The notes below the pieces were generated by a model. That model was given only the letters and a program-made list of their open reading frames with translations, was not told where the DNA came from and did not search any database. From positions 1-37,056 of the forward strand of contig JALSTN010000252.1 of NCBI GenBank assembly GCA_026983735.1: a stretch of 37,056 nucleotides of DNA, given 5' to 3'. The position numbers and the translations under genes were made by a program. Shown here piece after piece: positions 1-9,916 of this stretch (its first letter is position 1; each line of letters opens with the position of its first letter). This stretch comes from Saprospiraceae bacterium (GTDB lineage: Bacteria; Bacteroidota; Bacteroidia; Chitinophagales; Saprospiraceae).

Positions 1-3000
1 ACCTTAGGTGGCACGATGACACATACATTCCCAAGTGAGACAAGTACTTTAAAATATACAGCGATAGATAGTGCGGGGAATATGAGCATGTGCACATGGA
101 GAGTAACAGTAGTAGACGATGAAGATCCGATGATAACCTGTCCAGCAGATATAACAGTAATGACGAGTGCGGGCGGTACGGGAGATTGTTCGGGACATGC
201 AAGTTGGACAAATCCGACCCCGACAGACAACTGTATGGTTGATACGATGAATTTGGTTATAACCTATCCGGATAATAGCGTAGAGTTGCGTCCAAATGTA
301 ACAGCCGGCGGAGCGGAGATGGGAGATTTTCCGAAGGGAGTGAGCAATTTGAAATACACGGTGTGGGATACGACAGGTAATATGAGTATGTGTACCTGGA
401 AGATAACCGTTCAGGACGATGAGGACCCGGTTGTGACTTGTCATGTAGATGTTACCTTGCCAATGGACCCAGGGGTTTGTGAAGTGCTTTTAGGAACAGA
501 TAGTTTAGATGCAGGATATTCAGACAATTGCCCAGACAGCACAATTGCCCATGATTGGCCTTTTGCTCCACAGACACATACATTATATGGTGCTACATTT
601 GGTCCCGGGGTTCATGTTGTGACATGGACCGCAACAGATGAATCAGGTAATACAGCAACTTGCCAAACAACTATTACTATTGTGGATGAGCAGGCTCCGG
701 TATTTTTGAATTGCCCGGATAGTAATTGGATTATCCCAAATGATCTTGGTTGGTGTGGTGCAATAGCTAATTTCCCTCAGCTCATAGCAGAAGATAATTG
801 TACAAGTGAAGCTGATATGAAATATGAGTATAGTCTTGATATGGGGGCTACTTGGACAATGGGCCAAGCCTCTAGCTTATATTATCCTGTTGGGACTACG
901 CCGGTATGGCATAGAGCAACTGATACGGTTGGCAATATAAGTGATACTTGTATGTTTAATGTTATAGTGCTTGACAAGGAGTTTCCCGATGCAGTTTGTA
1001 CACCGGTTACAGTATATATGAGTGCTACATGTGAAGGATTTGTTACAGCAGAACAAATTGGCGGATTATCCACAGATAATTGTGACAGTACCCAGTTGTT
1101 AATTGGGCGTGATACCATTACCTTGATGGATACCATTTTCTTTAATATGGGAGATTTGGATACATCTCCGGTTGTTGTTCATTTAAGAGTATGTGATAGT
1201 GTAGGTAATTGTAGTTGGTGTTCAACTAATGTACATTTAAAGGATACCATACCTCCTGGAATTGTCTGCCCACCAGATTTTACAATGGATGTAGTTGATA
1301 ATGCTTGTTACATTGAATTGCCAGATATTGGAGCAATGTCATTTACAGATAATTGTAATATTTATAGTATAGTTCAGACTCCTGCCCCAGGGACAAATGT
1401 AGGTTCAAGACATGGAGAAGTAGTGAAAGTTACTTTAGTAATAACCGATAACGAAGGGAATACAGATACATGTATGGTCAATATAACTCTCAATGATGCT
1501 ACACCTCCCGAGCTTGCTTGCCCAGCAAATGTCACTATTGGAACTTCTGCAGGGGGAACCGGTGACTGTGAAGGGGTGCATAATTGGAGTCACCCGCTTC
1601 CAATTGACAATTGTCATATTGATTCGTTGAATGTTAAATATACATTCCCAGATGGAAGTATGGAAGTGGATAATAATGTTTCGCATGGAGATACGACTTC
1701 CAAATCTTTCCCATTGGGAACAACACAGATTAAATATACGACTTTAGATAGTGCTGGCAATTCTACCATGTGCTTTTGGATGGTCACTGTGGTAGATGAT
1801 GAAGCACCAATTATTACTTGTCCAGCGGATGTGCGTGGATTAGTTTGTGGGGATATTCCACCTGCTGGGGCATCCGATAAAATGAGTTTTGAGGCACTGG
1901 GTGGGACAATAATGGATAACTGTACTGTTAATGCATTTACTGTAACATATGTTGATGTCTCCAATGGATTAAGCACTTGTAATTTTGATGATAGTCTTGT
2001 TATTACAAGAACTTATACAGTCACAGATAGCTCAGGAAATTATACTACTTGTGTACAAAAGTTTATCTATGATGAAGACGTAACGGCTCCGGTAATCAGC
2101 GGTGTTCCCAATGACACATTAGTGTCTTGTGCTGAGCAAGTTCCAGCTGTACCAATTGTCACAGCTATGGATAATTGTATGAATAATGAACCGATAAATC
2201 TTGACTTTAATGAGGTCGTCACTAATGATAGTTGCCATGACAAGTTTGTTCTTACAAGAACATGGACAGCCTATGACAATTGTAATAATAGTGCATCAGC
2301 CTCTTATACAATTACTGTACGTGATACCATAGCTCCTGAACTTCATAATGTGCCAGCAGATACTTTAGTGCTTTGCCAAGAGGAAATTCCGGCAGTCCCA
2401 TCGAATGTATTTGCTACAGATAATTGTGGACAGTTGATTAATATTGAATTCAATGAAGTGACTGTTCCTAGAGGTTGTGATGATCAATACGATGTTGTCA
2501 GAACATGGAAAGCGACCGACGCTTGCGGAAATGTAATGGATAGTTCACAAACTATATTAATTAGAGATACGATTCCGCCAGTTATAACAGGTGGATCAGA
2601 CTTTGAGATTCTGTGTGATCAATCTAATGCCAATAATGATGATGAGTTGATAAGTTGGTTAAATAATAATGCAGGAGCTGTAGCGATAGATAATTGTAGT
2701 CAAGTAACATGGACCAATAATTATAACATTCTTAACTGGGTAGATGGTTGTGGTGACACGCGTTATGTCGATGTAACATTCTATGCTACTGATGAATGCG
2801 ATAATGTGGATTCGGTTATATTTAGATTTGGGACGATTGATACGATTCCTCCAGTTTTCCAAAATTGCCCCCGTTTGCCTATAGTTGAAAATGCAGAGAC
2901 AGGTCATTGCGATGCATACGTCAATTTCTCTGCTCCTTATGCTTTAGACAATTGTACGGATAGTGTAATAATCTTGCAGATAGATAGCACAGGATTACAT

Positions 3001-6000
3001 TCTGGAAGTCGATTCCCGGTAGGCACAACCATTTTGATTTTTGAAGCAACGGATGGTTGTGGAAATTCAGACACCTGTGAATATAAAATAATAGTAAATG
3101 ATTATTGGGAGGCTCCAATTTTGGCTTGTCCTAGTGTAGACACAATTGATAATGATCCTGGAAAATGCGGTGCAACTGTGTTTAATTTGAAGCCTGGTGT
3201 GCGGGACAGTTGTATTGATCATGTGGCGGTTACTTATTTTATTATTGATTCTAGCGGGTCAATAATAAAAGAAGGTGTGGAAGATGCCAGTGGCGAATTC
3301 TTCCCGGTTGGGGAGAATAAGTTAACATATGTTGCACAAGATCAACCTATTGTGTTGATTACGGAAGTGAGTCAAATGTTGGGTGCTCCTGTAGGTGCAA
3401 CAAGCCCTATTCCCCCTCATTTTGATGGTGATTTAACTAATGGAGATTATGTGGAAATAACCAATTTTGGTCCTACAACCATGGATTTAACCTGTTTGAC
3501 TTTGGAAATCGTCGATGCTGGAGGAAGTGTATGTTCTCGGACATTGCCTAACGGAACGATGTTGGCAGTTGGTGGTACCTTGGTCTTCCATGTGGGAATG
3601 GGAATAGACAATCCCACCAATAGCTATTTCTCTATGAATTGTGTTGAAGCAGCTAATTCAGATCCAAGAGGCTATATTATTAGTTTATATGATCATGTCC
3701 TTGATGTCGTTGCAACCAATGGCTTTGATCCTGTTGGAGCTGGTAGTCTAGCTGTGGTAGAAGCAGATGATTGGTCAGGAGTATCTCCGAATATGGACTG
3801 TCATGCAAGTTATTATAGAGATAGAATTCACGATCATAATGATGATACCGATTGGTTACTGGCAGAGAGTTGTGCACCGGCTACTCTTGGCAGTTTAAAC
3901 CCCAATCTACCTATTTTAACAGACAATGGCACTATTGCCTCATTACAAAGTACAGATCCGGGAGTGGATACTTGTATGTTACCCGTTTTGGTAAGAGATG
4001 TTGAAATTCCGACATGCGTAGAATATGATACGTTAGTTTATTCTATGGCTACTAACTTAAATGTTGACATCAATGTGGGAGAATGTTATACCTCTGTAAT
4101 TAATTATCCTTTTAATGCATTTATCGGAGACGTTAATATACTCAATTTAAATGGAATATCCGGGGATATTAATGGATTGGAGGTGACTCTCATTAGTCCT
4201 GAAGGAACAGAGGTTGTATTGTTTGAAGGTGTTTGTAGTAGCGGTGATACAGATTTTGATTTTAGCTTGATAGACGATGATGCAGCGAATAATATTAATT
4301 CAGTTGGCTGCAACCCCCTTGGAGGAGGAGGTGCTTCACAACCGATGGAAGCACTCAAGAAGTTTTATCTAGAGAATGCGGTGGGTGATTGGACTTTGCA
4401 AATAGCCAACAATTCTTGTGTCCCCAATGTTGGAGTCACTCAACTGCAAAATTGGGAATTGCAGATTCTTTCAATTGATCCATATAGTCAGGGAGATACG
4501 ATCTTCTGTAATGACACCTTGATGTGTGGTGGTAAGTTTATGTGGACTCATCCTATATTGGAGGATAATTGTTGTATAGGTGACATTTATGTGGAATACA
4601 GCTCAAATGACCCAATCGTTGTACCTCCTAATGGCCCAGTTGATGGAGGCCAAGTAACAATGGAATTCTTTGAAGTAGGGACTACCACGGTACGGTATAT
4701 ACTAACCGATAAGGCGGGTAATAAATCAAGTTGTTCCTTTAATGTTACCGTCAAAGACTGTGAGGATCCGATAATCGTTAATTGCCCTGCTGATATTACA
4801 CTTCAAGCCAATCCGGGGGAATGTGAAGTATTCTGGAGTTATGGTTATATTGCAACAGATAATTGTGGAATTGATACGATTGAAGTAACGCCACCTGATG
4901 GTACATATCTCAAGATTGGTAAGCATGAAATAGTTGTTGTTGCTAAAGACTCTGCAGGAAATACAGATACATGTAAGTACTTTGCCACTGTTCGTGAATT
5001 CTTGCCAGCAACAAGTGTAATGGATTGTAATGATCAGACCCAGTTAAGTTTGGATGAGACGTGTACAGCTACTCTTACCGCAGATATGGTCTTATCAGGT
5101 GAAATATACTATTGCTATGAATCTTATGGGCTGGAAGTGACTGAAGGTTGTGGCAACAAGACAGGCGCTCCCCATTCAACTACTTTCACATTGGATGATG
5201 TTGGAAAGTGTTTTACTGTCCGTGTAATTGAGCCAAATACAGGTAATAGTTGTTGGGGATGTGTATGTATTGAAGATAAATTGGCCCCTGTTATCGAATG
5301 TCCGCCCGATACTGCTGTACCTTGCGCTGTTGCATTTGATCCGGTAAATACAGGTAGGCCTACAATATTGAGTTGTGTGCGCAATCCTCAGATGACTTAT
5401 CACGATAAGGTTACAGATAATGGCAGATGTCAGACATATCGACTTACTATTGAAAGAAAATGGACTGTTAAGGATGGTTCAGGAAATGCTGTTACATGTA
5501 CCCAAATGATTCATGTAAAGGAATTTGATTTAGACGATGTAGAATTTCCTGCTGATGTAGATGATTTGTCTGCGCCGGGTTTAGCTTGTGATAAATTTTT
5601 CGATGAGACACTGGATAATAAAATAGATCCTACGAAGGAGTTTATTAGGCCGGGTACACCTAATCCACATTTCATACCACATGCAGTGGATTTATCAACA
5701 GGATGTTCGATAGGATGTGTGGATGATTACTTATTGGATACTGTAATTTATAATGCGAGTGGATGCAGAATTAGAGTTCCTAGAAGTTTGGGCTGGAATG
5801 TGATAAAAAATGGTGTAAATGCCGGTCATCCAAGTCCTTTTCCAATTTATTATAGAAGTCATTGGCAATGGGTAAGGACAAATGGACGTAGGTGTTTTGG
5901 TGGATATCCGACGAATGATCCAAATGCCTTATCACCATATGTGAAATGGACAGGTACAGGAGTTCCTACAATTGGTGGCAAGTCTGTATTCGATAAGCAT

Positions 6001-9000
6001 AAGTATTGTAATTATTCTTATAAGTATGAGGATGAAGTTTATGATGCTTGTGAGGGCGAATTAGAAATTCATAGACATTGGAAGGTGGTGAGTAAATGTT
6101 TGCCTTTAATCCCCGGCGTAAATCCTGCAGAGCATACCCAGGTTATTCGTGTCATAGATCGCGAAGGTCCGAAGATTACATTCCCTGAAGAAGTTACAGT
6201 CAATATGACAGCTACGAGCTGTTTTGGAACTTGGATTGTGCCTGAGCCATGGTTTGAAGATAATTGTTCTGAATCGATATCTTATAAGGTATTAACATGG
6301 ACAGGTAGAGTGGTCAAGCTGCCTAGTGGTCAGTGGATTATTTATGGATTAGCTGAGGGAGATCATAAAGCTATTATTGAGGCTGAAGATGCTTGTGGTA
6401 ATGTAAGTCAGCTTGAGGTTACAATGCATGTAGTAGACAATATTCCTCCAACTCCTGTTTGTAAAACAAAGACAACAGTTAGTTTAGTTAGTTCTAATGA
6501 TCCTGGAACTGATTATGTTACAGTTACGGCTGAATCCTTTGATAATGGTTCTTTTGATAATTGTAAGGAGGTATGGTTTAAGGTGATTCGTATGGAGGAG
6601 TTGCTCGGCAAAACACATGGAAGTAAATCTAACAATACTGTGGCTTGTAATGGACTAAATGGAGATGATGACTTAAGTATAAGTGGCAATCAAGTGTACT
6701 TCGATGATGAGACTTCATTCTGCTGTTTAGATGTCGGACAAAGTGTAATGGTTGTATTTAGAGTCTTTGATATAGATCCAGGAGCAGGACCTATTTCACC
6801 ACAGATTATGGAAAAAGGAAGATTGAAGGGGCACTTCTCGGATTGTATGGTAGAGGTCGATGTTCAGAATAAGGCTTTACCTGTTGTCCATGCACCTGAT
6901 GATGTAGTAGTAAGTTGTCAATATTGGTTTGATGATAGTGAGGCGGCTTTGACTGACCCTGATAATCCAACATTTGGTAGAGTGGTAACAGCAGCAACTT
7001 TAAGACAGAAGCTAAAGACTACTGATGTGGTTTGCCCAAGATGGTGTGAGGATATTGATCTGCACTATCTTAAGTGGTTCCCAAATGGTAAGGCTCCACA
7101 AACAGTGCCGATTCCTTTAGTTTCTGCTAAAGCTTGTCAATTTGCGCAGAATTACTACAATCCAACTCATCCGGATAATAAGTATACCTTGGTCTGGGGA
7201 TGGGACGGATACGTTTCCAGAACATGTGGAGTTACTCCTACCATTACGGTACAGGATAATAGAGAATGTGGACAAGGTGTGATAGTGCGTACGATAACTG
7301 TGACATTAAATGGCGTGAGATATCAGGATAAACAGGAGATTTGGGTTGTTAATTGTGATCCATTCTACATTGATCCGATCGTTTGTACTTCTAATACAGA
7401 TGATATTGAATGGCCCAATGGTTGTAGAGAATCTATTGAGCTCGAAGGGTGTGGAGCAGACCTTGATCCATCTAATCCACAACTTGGTAAGCCTGAAGTA
7501 GTTGGTGATGCTGATAATCAGTGTGCTAATGTTGCTATTAACTATACAGATGATACGATAACGATAGAAAGGGATGCATGCTTCAAGGTAATCAGAGATT
7601 GGAGTGTCATTGATTGGTGTCAGTGGGACATTGATAAAATTGCTGTGGATGATCAAGGACGGCCTTATGGTTATAGTCATCCTCACCCTGGCGAGTGGCA
7701 CTTTAGACAGATTATTCTAGTAAAAGATCAGAATGACCCAGTCGTCACTTGTAGTAAAGGAGATTGTGAACCCAATACATATCGTGATACTATTATTGAT
7801 GGTGTCAAGTATTGTATTGGCCATATTAATCTAAGCGTATCAGCTACTGATGAGTGTACAAAGGATGAATGGTTAAGCTATGATTACAAGATTGATTTAT
7901 ACAATGATGGAGCAGGGAAATATGGCACTTATGATGTGTATGTAGGTCGTGCTCACCTAGGGGAAAAGGCTGTAGATTATTATAACCCTTGGGCTGATAA
8001 TGAACTAGATCCAAGTTCAGCAAGTGGTACCTATCCAATAGGAGAGCATATGCTGCAATACTATGTAGAGGATGGTTGTGGGAATGTCGGTGTATGTAAT
8101 TTATTATTTGAAGTGAAGGACTGCAAAAAACCTACTCCATATTGTGAAGATGGAGCGGTTACCGTTATTATGCCATCTAGTGGTCAAATCACTATCTGGG
8201 CAACAGATCTTGATGCAGGAAGTTATGATAATTGCACAGATACATCAGACTTGAAGTTCTATTTCAATGGAGATCCAAACCAAACAGGTTATACCGTTAA
8301 TTGTGATACATTTACAGCACATGGAGCTACGGTTGAAGTGACCCTTGAAGTTGAAGTTTGGGTAGAAGATGAGGCTGGAAATACTGACTTCTGCAAGACG
8401 CTTATTGTTGTTCAAGATAATAATAATGTTTGTGGTAATAACACCAGTATCGCGGGTAAAGTTATTGATCGTAAAGATCAAGTGCTTCAATCTGTTTTGG
8501 TAAGATTAATGGATAAGGATAGTACAATTGTCAAGACTAAGAAGACAAGAGGTGAGTTTGTTGTTACCGTTCCGGAAAAAGCTGAGTATATAGATATATT
8601 CAAAAATGATGGATGGTTAAATGGAGTTAATACAAAGGATCTTGTTTTCATTCAATTTTACTTGCTCGGTAAACGTTCATTTGGAGATGCTTACCAATAC
8701 TTAGCTGCTGATGCCAATAACAACCATTCGGTATCAACTGGTGATATTGCAATTCTTAGAAAGTTAATTCTTGGTAAAATTGATAATCTGGATCGATGGA
8801 AGCAAACTTCTTGGCGCTTTGTTCCTAAAGATTTCATATTCAACAATTATATGGATCCATGGAAGCATCCTGAGCGTCTACCTATTCAATCTCTTATAGA
8901 GGCAGAGTTAGATGCAGATTTTAGAGCTATTAAAGTAGGGGATGTGGATGCTTCTGCGAAACCTAATTTTACTCAAAAGGCTCAAGTGAGATCTGATAAG

Positions 9001-9675
9001 AAAATTGAATTGATTGTGCCAGAGACAAAGGTTCAGGTCGGTAAACGTATTGAGTTACCTGTGACTGCGAAGAACTTTAGGAATATTGTTGGTATGCAAT
9101 TTAGCCTTGAGTTTGAGCAGGACCAATTGATGTTTGAATCTATTGAACCAGGGAAATTGGATATTGTACCAGGGAACTATGGGGCAAGGCTTACACCAAA
9201 TGGAATTCTAACGTTTAGTTGGAATGCCGAGAGTTCTGGTCAGACTATTAAGGAAGAGGAAGTTTTATTTACTCTTGTATTCAAAGGTCTAACTGAAACA
9301 ATCAATCCGAGGATGATAGTCAGTTCAGTGTTTACACCGGCTGAGGGATATGATGCACAAGGTAGAGATTATGAAATTCATATGAGATATGAAGGTAAAT
9401 ACGCAAAACAACCTGTATTCAGATTGTATCAGAATGAGCCGAATCCATACAAGGATAAAACAGAAATTAGATTTGACCTTCCTAAGGATATGTTAGTAGA
9501 ATTGACATTCTACACAGAGCATGGTAAGATTTTGAAAAAGCTCCCAATGAAAGGATTGGCAGGCGAGAATAGAATAGTAGTAAGTGCTAAAGAGCTAGGC
9601 GAAGTAGGAATAATCTTCTATCAATTAGATTCAGAAGATTACACGGCCACTAGAAAGATGGTTATTGTAAAGTAA
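1..9675 (+). CDS. Giant secreted multidomain HYR-repeat protein with T9SS type A C-terminal sorting domain (5'-truncated by window edge)
   Basis: Frame is open from base 1 (ACC TTA GGT GGC ACG ATG), so the ATG at 16 is probably internal. Many HYR-like repeats (TWTATDxxGNxxTCxxTxTVxDxxxPxxxCPxD, DNC). C-terminus FRLYQNEPNPY...IIFYQLDSEDYTATRKMVIVK matches a T9SS type A CTD. Confidence 0.93.
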   Translation, partial: TLGGTMTHTFPSETSTLKYTAIDSAGNMSMCTWRVTVVDDEDPMITCPADITVMTSAGGTGDCSGHASWTNPTPTDNCMVDTMNLVITYPDNSVELRPNVTAGGAEMGDFPKGVSNLKYTVWDTTGNMSMCTWKITVQDDEDPVVTCHVDVTLPMDPGVCEVLLGTDSLDAGYSDNCPDSTIAHDWPFAPQTHTLYGATFGPGVHVVTWTATDESGNTATCQTTITIVDEQAPVFLNCPDSNWIIPNDLGWCGAIANFPQLIAEDNCTSEADMKYEYSLDMGATWTMGQASSLYYPVGTTPVWHRATDTVGNISDTCMFNVIVLDKEFPDAVCTPVTVYMSATCEGFVTAEQIGGLSTDNCDSTQLLIGRDTITLMDTIFFNMGDLDTSPVVVHLRVCDSVGNCSWCSTNVHLKDTIPPGIVCPPDFTMDVVDNACYIELPDIGAMSFTDNCNIYSIVQTPAPGTNVGSRHGEVVKVTLVITDNEGNTDTCMVNITLNDATPPELACPANVTIGTSAGGTGDCEGVHNWSHPLPIDNCHIDSLNVKYTFPDGSMEVDNNVSHGDTTSKSFPLGTTQIKYTTLDSAGNSTMCFWMVTVVDDEAPIITCPADVRGLVCGDIPPAGASDKMSFEALGGTIMDNCTVNAFTVTYVDVSNGLSTCNFDDSLVITRTYTVTDSSGNYTTCVQKFIYDEDVTAPVISGVPNDTLVSCAEQVPAVPIVTAMDNCMNNEPINLDFNEVVTNDSCHDKFVLTRTWTAYDNCNNSASASYTITVRDTIAPELHNVPADTLVLCQEEIPAVPSNVFATDNCGQLINIEFNEVTVPRGCDDQYDVVRTWKATDACGNVMDSSQTILIRDTIPPVITGGSDFEILCDQSNANNDDELISWLNNNAGAVAIDNCSQVTWTNNYNILNWVDGCGDTRYVDVTFYATDECDNVDSVIFRFGTIDTIPPVFQNCPRLPIVENAETGHCDAYVNFSAPYALDNCTDSVIILQIDSTGLHSGSRFPVGTTILIFEATDGCGNSDTCEYKIIVNDYWEAPILACPSVDTIDNDPGKCGATVFNLKPGVRDSCIDHVAVTYFIIDSSGSIIKEGVEDASGEFFPVGENKLTYVAQDQPIVLITEVSQMLGAPVGATSPIPPHFDGDLTNGDYVEITNFGPTTMDLTCLTLEIVDAGGSVCSRTLPNGTMLAVGGTLVFHVGMGIDNPTNSYFSMNCVEAANSDPRGYIISLYDHVLDVVATNGFDPVGAGSLAVVEADDWSGVSPNMDCHASYYRDRIHDHNDDTDWLLAESCAPATLGSLNPNLPILTDNGTIASLQSTDPGVDTCMLPVLVRDVEIPTCVEYDTLVYSMATNLNVDINVGECYTSVINYPFNAFIGDVNILNLNGISGDINGLEVTLISPEGTEVVLFEGVCSSGDTDFDFSLIDDDAANNINSVGCNPLGGGGASQPMEALKKFYLENAVGDWTLQIANNSCVPNVGVTQLQNWELQILSIDPYSQGDTIFCNDTLMCGGKFMWTHPILEDNCCIGDIYVEYSSNDPIVVPPNGPVDGGQVTMEFFEVGTTTVRYILTDKAGNKSSCSFNVTVKDCEDPIIVNCPADITLQANPGECEVFWSYGYIATDNCGIDTIEVTPPDGTYLKIGKHEIVVVAKDSAGNTDTCKYFATVREFLPATSVMDCNDQTQLSLDETCTATLTADMVLSGEIYYCYESYGLEVTEGCGNKTGAPHSTTFTLDDVGKCFTVRVIEPNTGNSCWGCVCIEDKLAPVIECPPDTAVPCAVAFDPVNTGRPTILSCVRNPQMTYHDKVTDNGRCQTYRLTIERKWTVKDGSGNAVTCTQMIHVKEFDLDDVEFPADVDDLSAPGLACDKFFDETLDNKIDPTKEFIRPGTPNPHFIPHAVDLSTGCSIGCVDDYLLDTVIYNASGCRIRVPRSLGWNVIKNGVNAGHPSPFPIYYRSHWQWVRTNGRRCFGGYPTNDPNALSPYVKWTGTGVPTIGGKSVFDKHKYCNYSYKYEDEVYDACEGELEIHRHWKVVSKCLPLIPGVNPAEHTQVIRVIDREGPKITFPEEVTVNMTATSCFGTWIVPEPWFEDNCSESISYKVLTWTGRVVKLPSGQWIIYGLAEGDHKAIIEAEDACGNVSQLEVTMHVVDNIPPTPVCKTKTTVSLVSSNDPGTDYVTVTAESFDNGSFDNCKEVWFKVIRMEELLGKTHGSKSNNTVACNGLNGDDDLSISGNQVYFDDETSFCCLDVGQSVMVVFRVFDIDPGAGPISPQIMEKGRLKGHFSDCMVEVDVQNKALPVVHAPDDVVVSCQYWFDDSEAALTDPDNPTFGRVVTAATLRQKLKTTDVVCPRWCEDIDLHYLKWFPNGKAPQTVPIPLVSAKACQFAQNYYNPTHPDNKYTLVWGWDGYVSRTCGVTPTITVQDNRECGQGVIVRTITVTLNGVRYQDKQEIWVVNCDPFYIDPIVCTSNTDDIEWPNGCRESIELEGCGADLDPSNPQLGKPEVVGDADNQCANVAINYTDDTITIERDACFKVIRDWSVIDWCQWDIDKIAVDDQGRPYGYSHPHPGEWHFRQIILVKDQNDPVVTCSKGDCEPNTYRDTIIDGVKYCIGHINLSVSATDECTKDEWLSYDYKIDLYNDGAGKYGTYDVYVGRAHLGEKAVDYYNPWADNELDPSSASGTYPIGEHMLQYYVEDGCGNVGVCNLLFEVKDCKKPTPYCEDGAVTVIMPSSGQITIWATDLDAGSYDNCTDTSDLKFYFNGDPNQTGYTVNCDTFTAHGATVEVTLEVEVWVEDEAGNTDFCKTLIVVQDNNNVCGNNTSIAGKVIDRKDQVLQSVLVRLMDKDSTIVKTKKTRGEFVVTVPEKAEYIDIFKNDGWLNGVNTKDLVFIQFYLLGKRSFGDAYQYLAADANNNHSVSTGDIAILRKLILGKIDNLDRWKQTSWRFVPKDFIFNNYMDPWKHPERLPIQSLIEAELDADFRAIKVGDVDASAKPNFTQKAQVRSDKKIELIVPETKVQVGKRIELPVTAKNFRNIVGMQFSLEFEQDQLMFESIEPGKLDIVPGNYGARLTPNGILTFSWNAESSGQTIKEEEVLFTLVFKGLTETINPRMIVSSVFTPAEGYDAQGRDYEIHMRYEGKYAKQPVFRLYQNEPNPYKDKTEIRFDLPKDMLVELTFYTEHGKILKKLPMKGLAGENRIVVSAKELGEVGIIFYQLDSEDYTATRKMVIVK
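3342..3910 (+). other. Lamin-tail-like domain (LTD) within the giant protein
   Basis: IVLITEVSQMLGAPVG...NGDYVEITNFGPTTMDLTCLTLEIVDAGGS...LAVGGTLVFHVG resembles the LTD pattern (I.EV......g..DyVEi.N.g....dLsg..l). Confidence 0.6.
4056..4500 (+). other. Proprotein-convertase P-domain-like module within the giant protein
   Basis: FIGDVNILNLNGISGDINGLEVTLISPEGTEVVLFEGVCSSGDTDFDFSLIDDDA...PMEALKKFYLENAVGDWTLQIANNS...LQNWELQI fits the P-domain pattern (SPsGT..L, a.GtWtL.v.D, L..W.L.I). Confidence 0.7.
8700..8970 (+). other. Dockerin-like Ca-binding motifs (two half repeats separated by an insert)
   Basis: LAADANNNHSVSTGDIAILRKLILGKIDNL, then IKVGDVDASAKPNF about 60 aa later. Confidence 0.6.
9000..9390 (+). 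other. Cohesin-like beta-sandwich domain in the giant protein
   Basis: VQVGKRIELPVTAKNFRNIVGMQFSLEFEQDQLMFESIEPGKL...GILTFSWNAESSGQTIKEEEVLFTLVFKG is cohesin-like. Confidence 0.55.
9418..9672 (+). other. T9SS type A C-terminal sorting domain
   Basis: FRLYQNEPNPYKDKTEIRFDLPKDMLVELTFYTEHGKILKK...GIIFYQLDSEDYTATRKMVIVK. Confidence 0.85.
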
Positions 9676-9712
9676 TATTTAGTTCTTTAGTGGGTATTTC
9701 TGCCCCTGTAAG

Positions 9713-9750
9713 AAGCAAAGACTCTTTATTTCAATAAAGAGTCTTTGCTT
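9713..9750 (+). terminator. Rho-independent-type terminator after the giant gene
   Basis: Perfect 18-bp inverted repeat AAGCAAAGACTCTTTATT-TC-AATAAAGAGTCTTTGCTT followed by TTCT; the A-rich 5' arm could also serve the other strand. Confidence 0.85.
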
Positions 9751-9916
9751 TTCTAGGAGCCAATGGTTAATCACTCTGAAATCTTACAATTGTTCTTGAA
9801 TTACTACCATTAGGAGAGCAATGACTGTAAATATGTTAGCACTCATTCAATTGAGTGGAGGTGAGTTTATCCTACTTTGTTATCATAGTTCATGTTGAAA
9901 TAAATCTTGAAGAAAA

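Noticed and set aside
49-8490. Many minus-strand ORFs (65-131 aa) under the giant gene
   Set aside because: Low-complexity shadow translations opposite a strongly supported repeat-rich CDS; no recognisable domains or start context.
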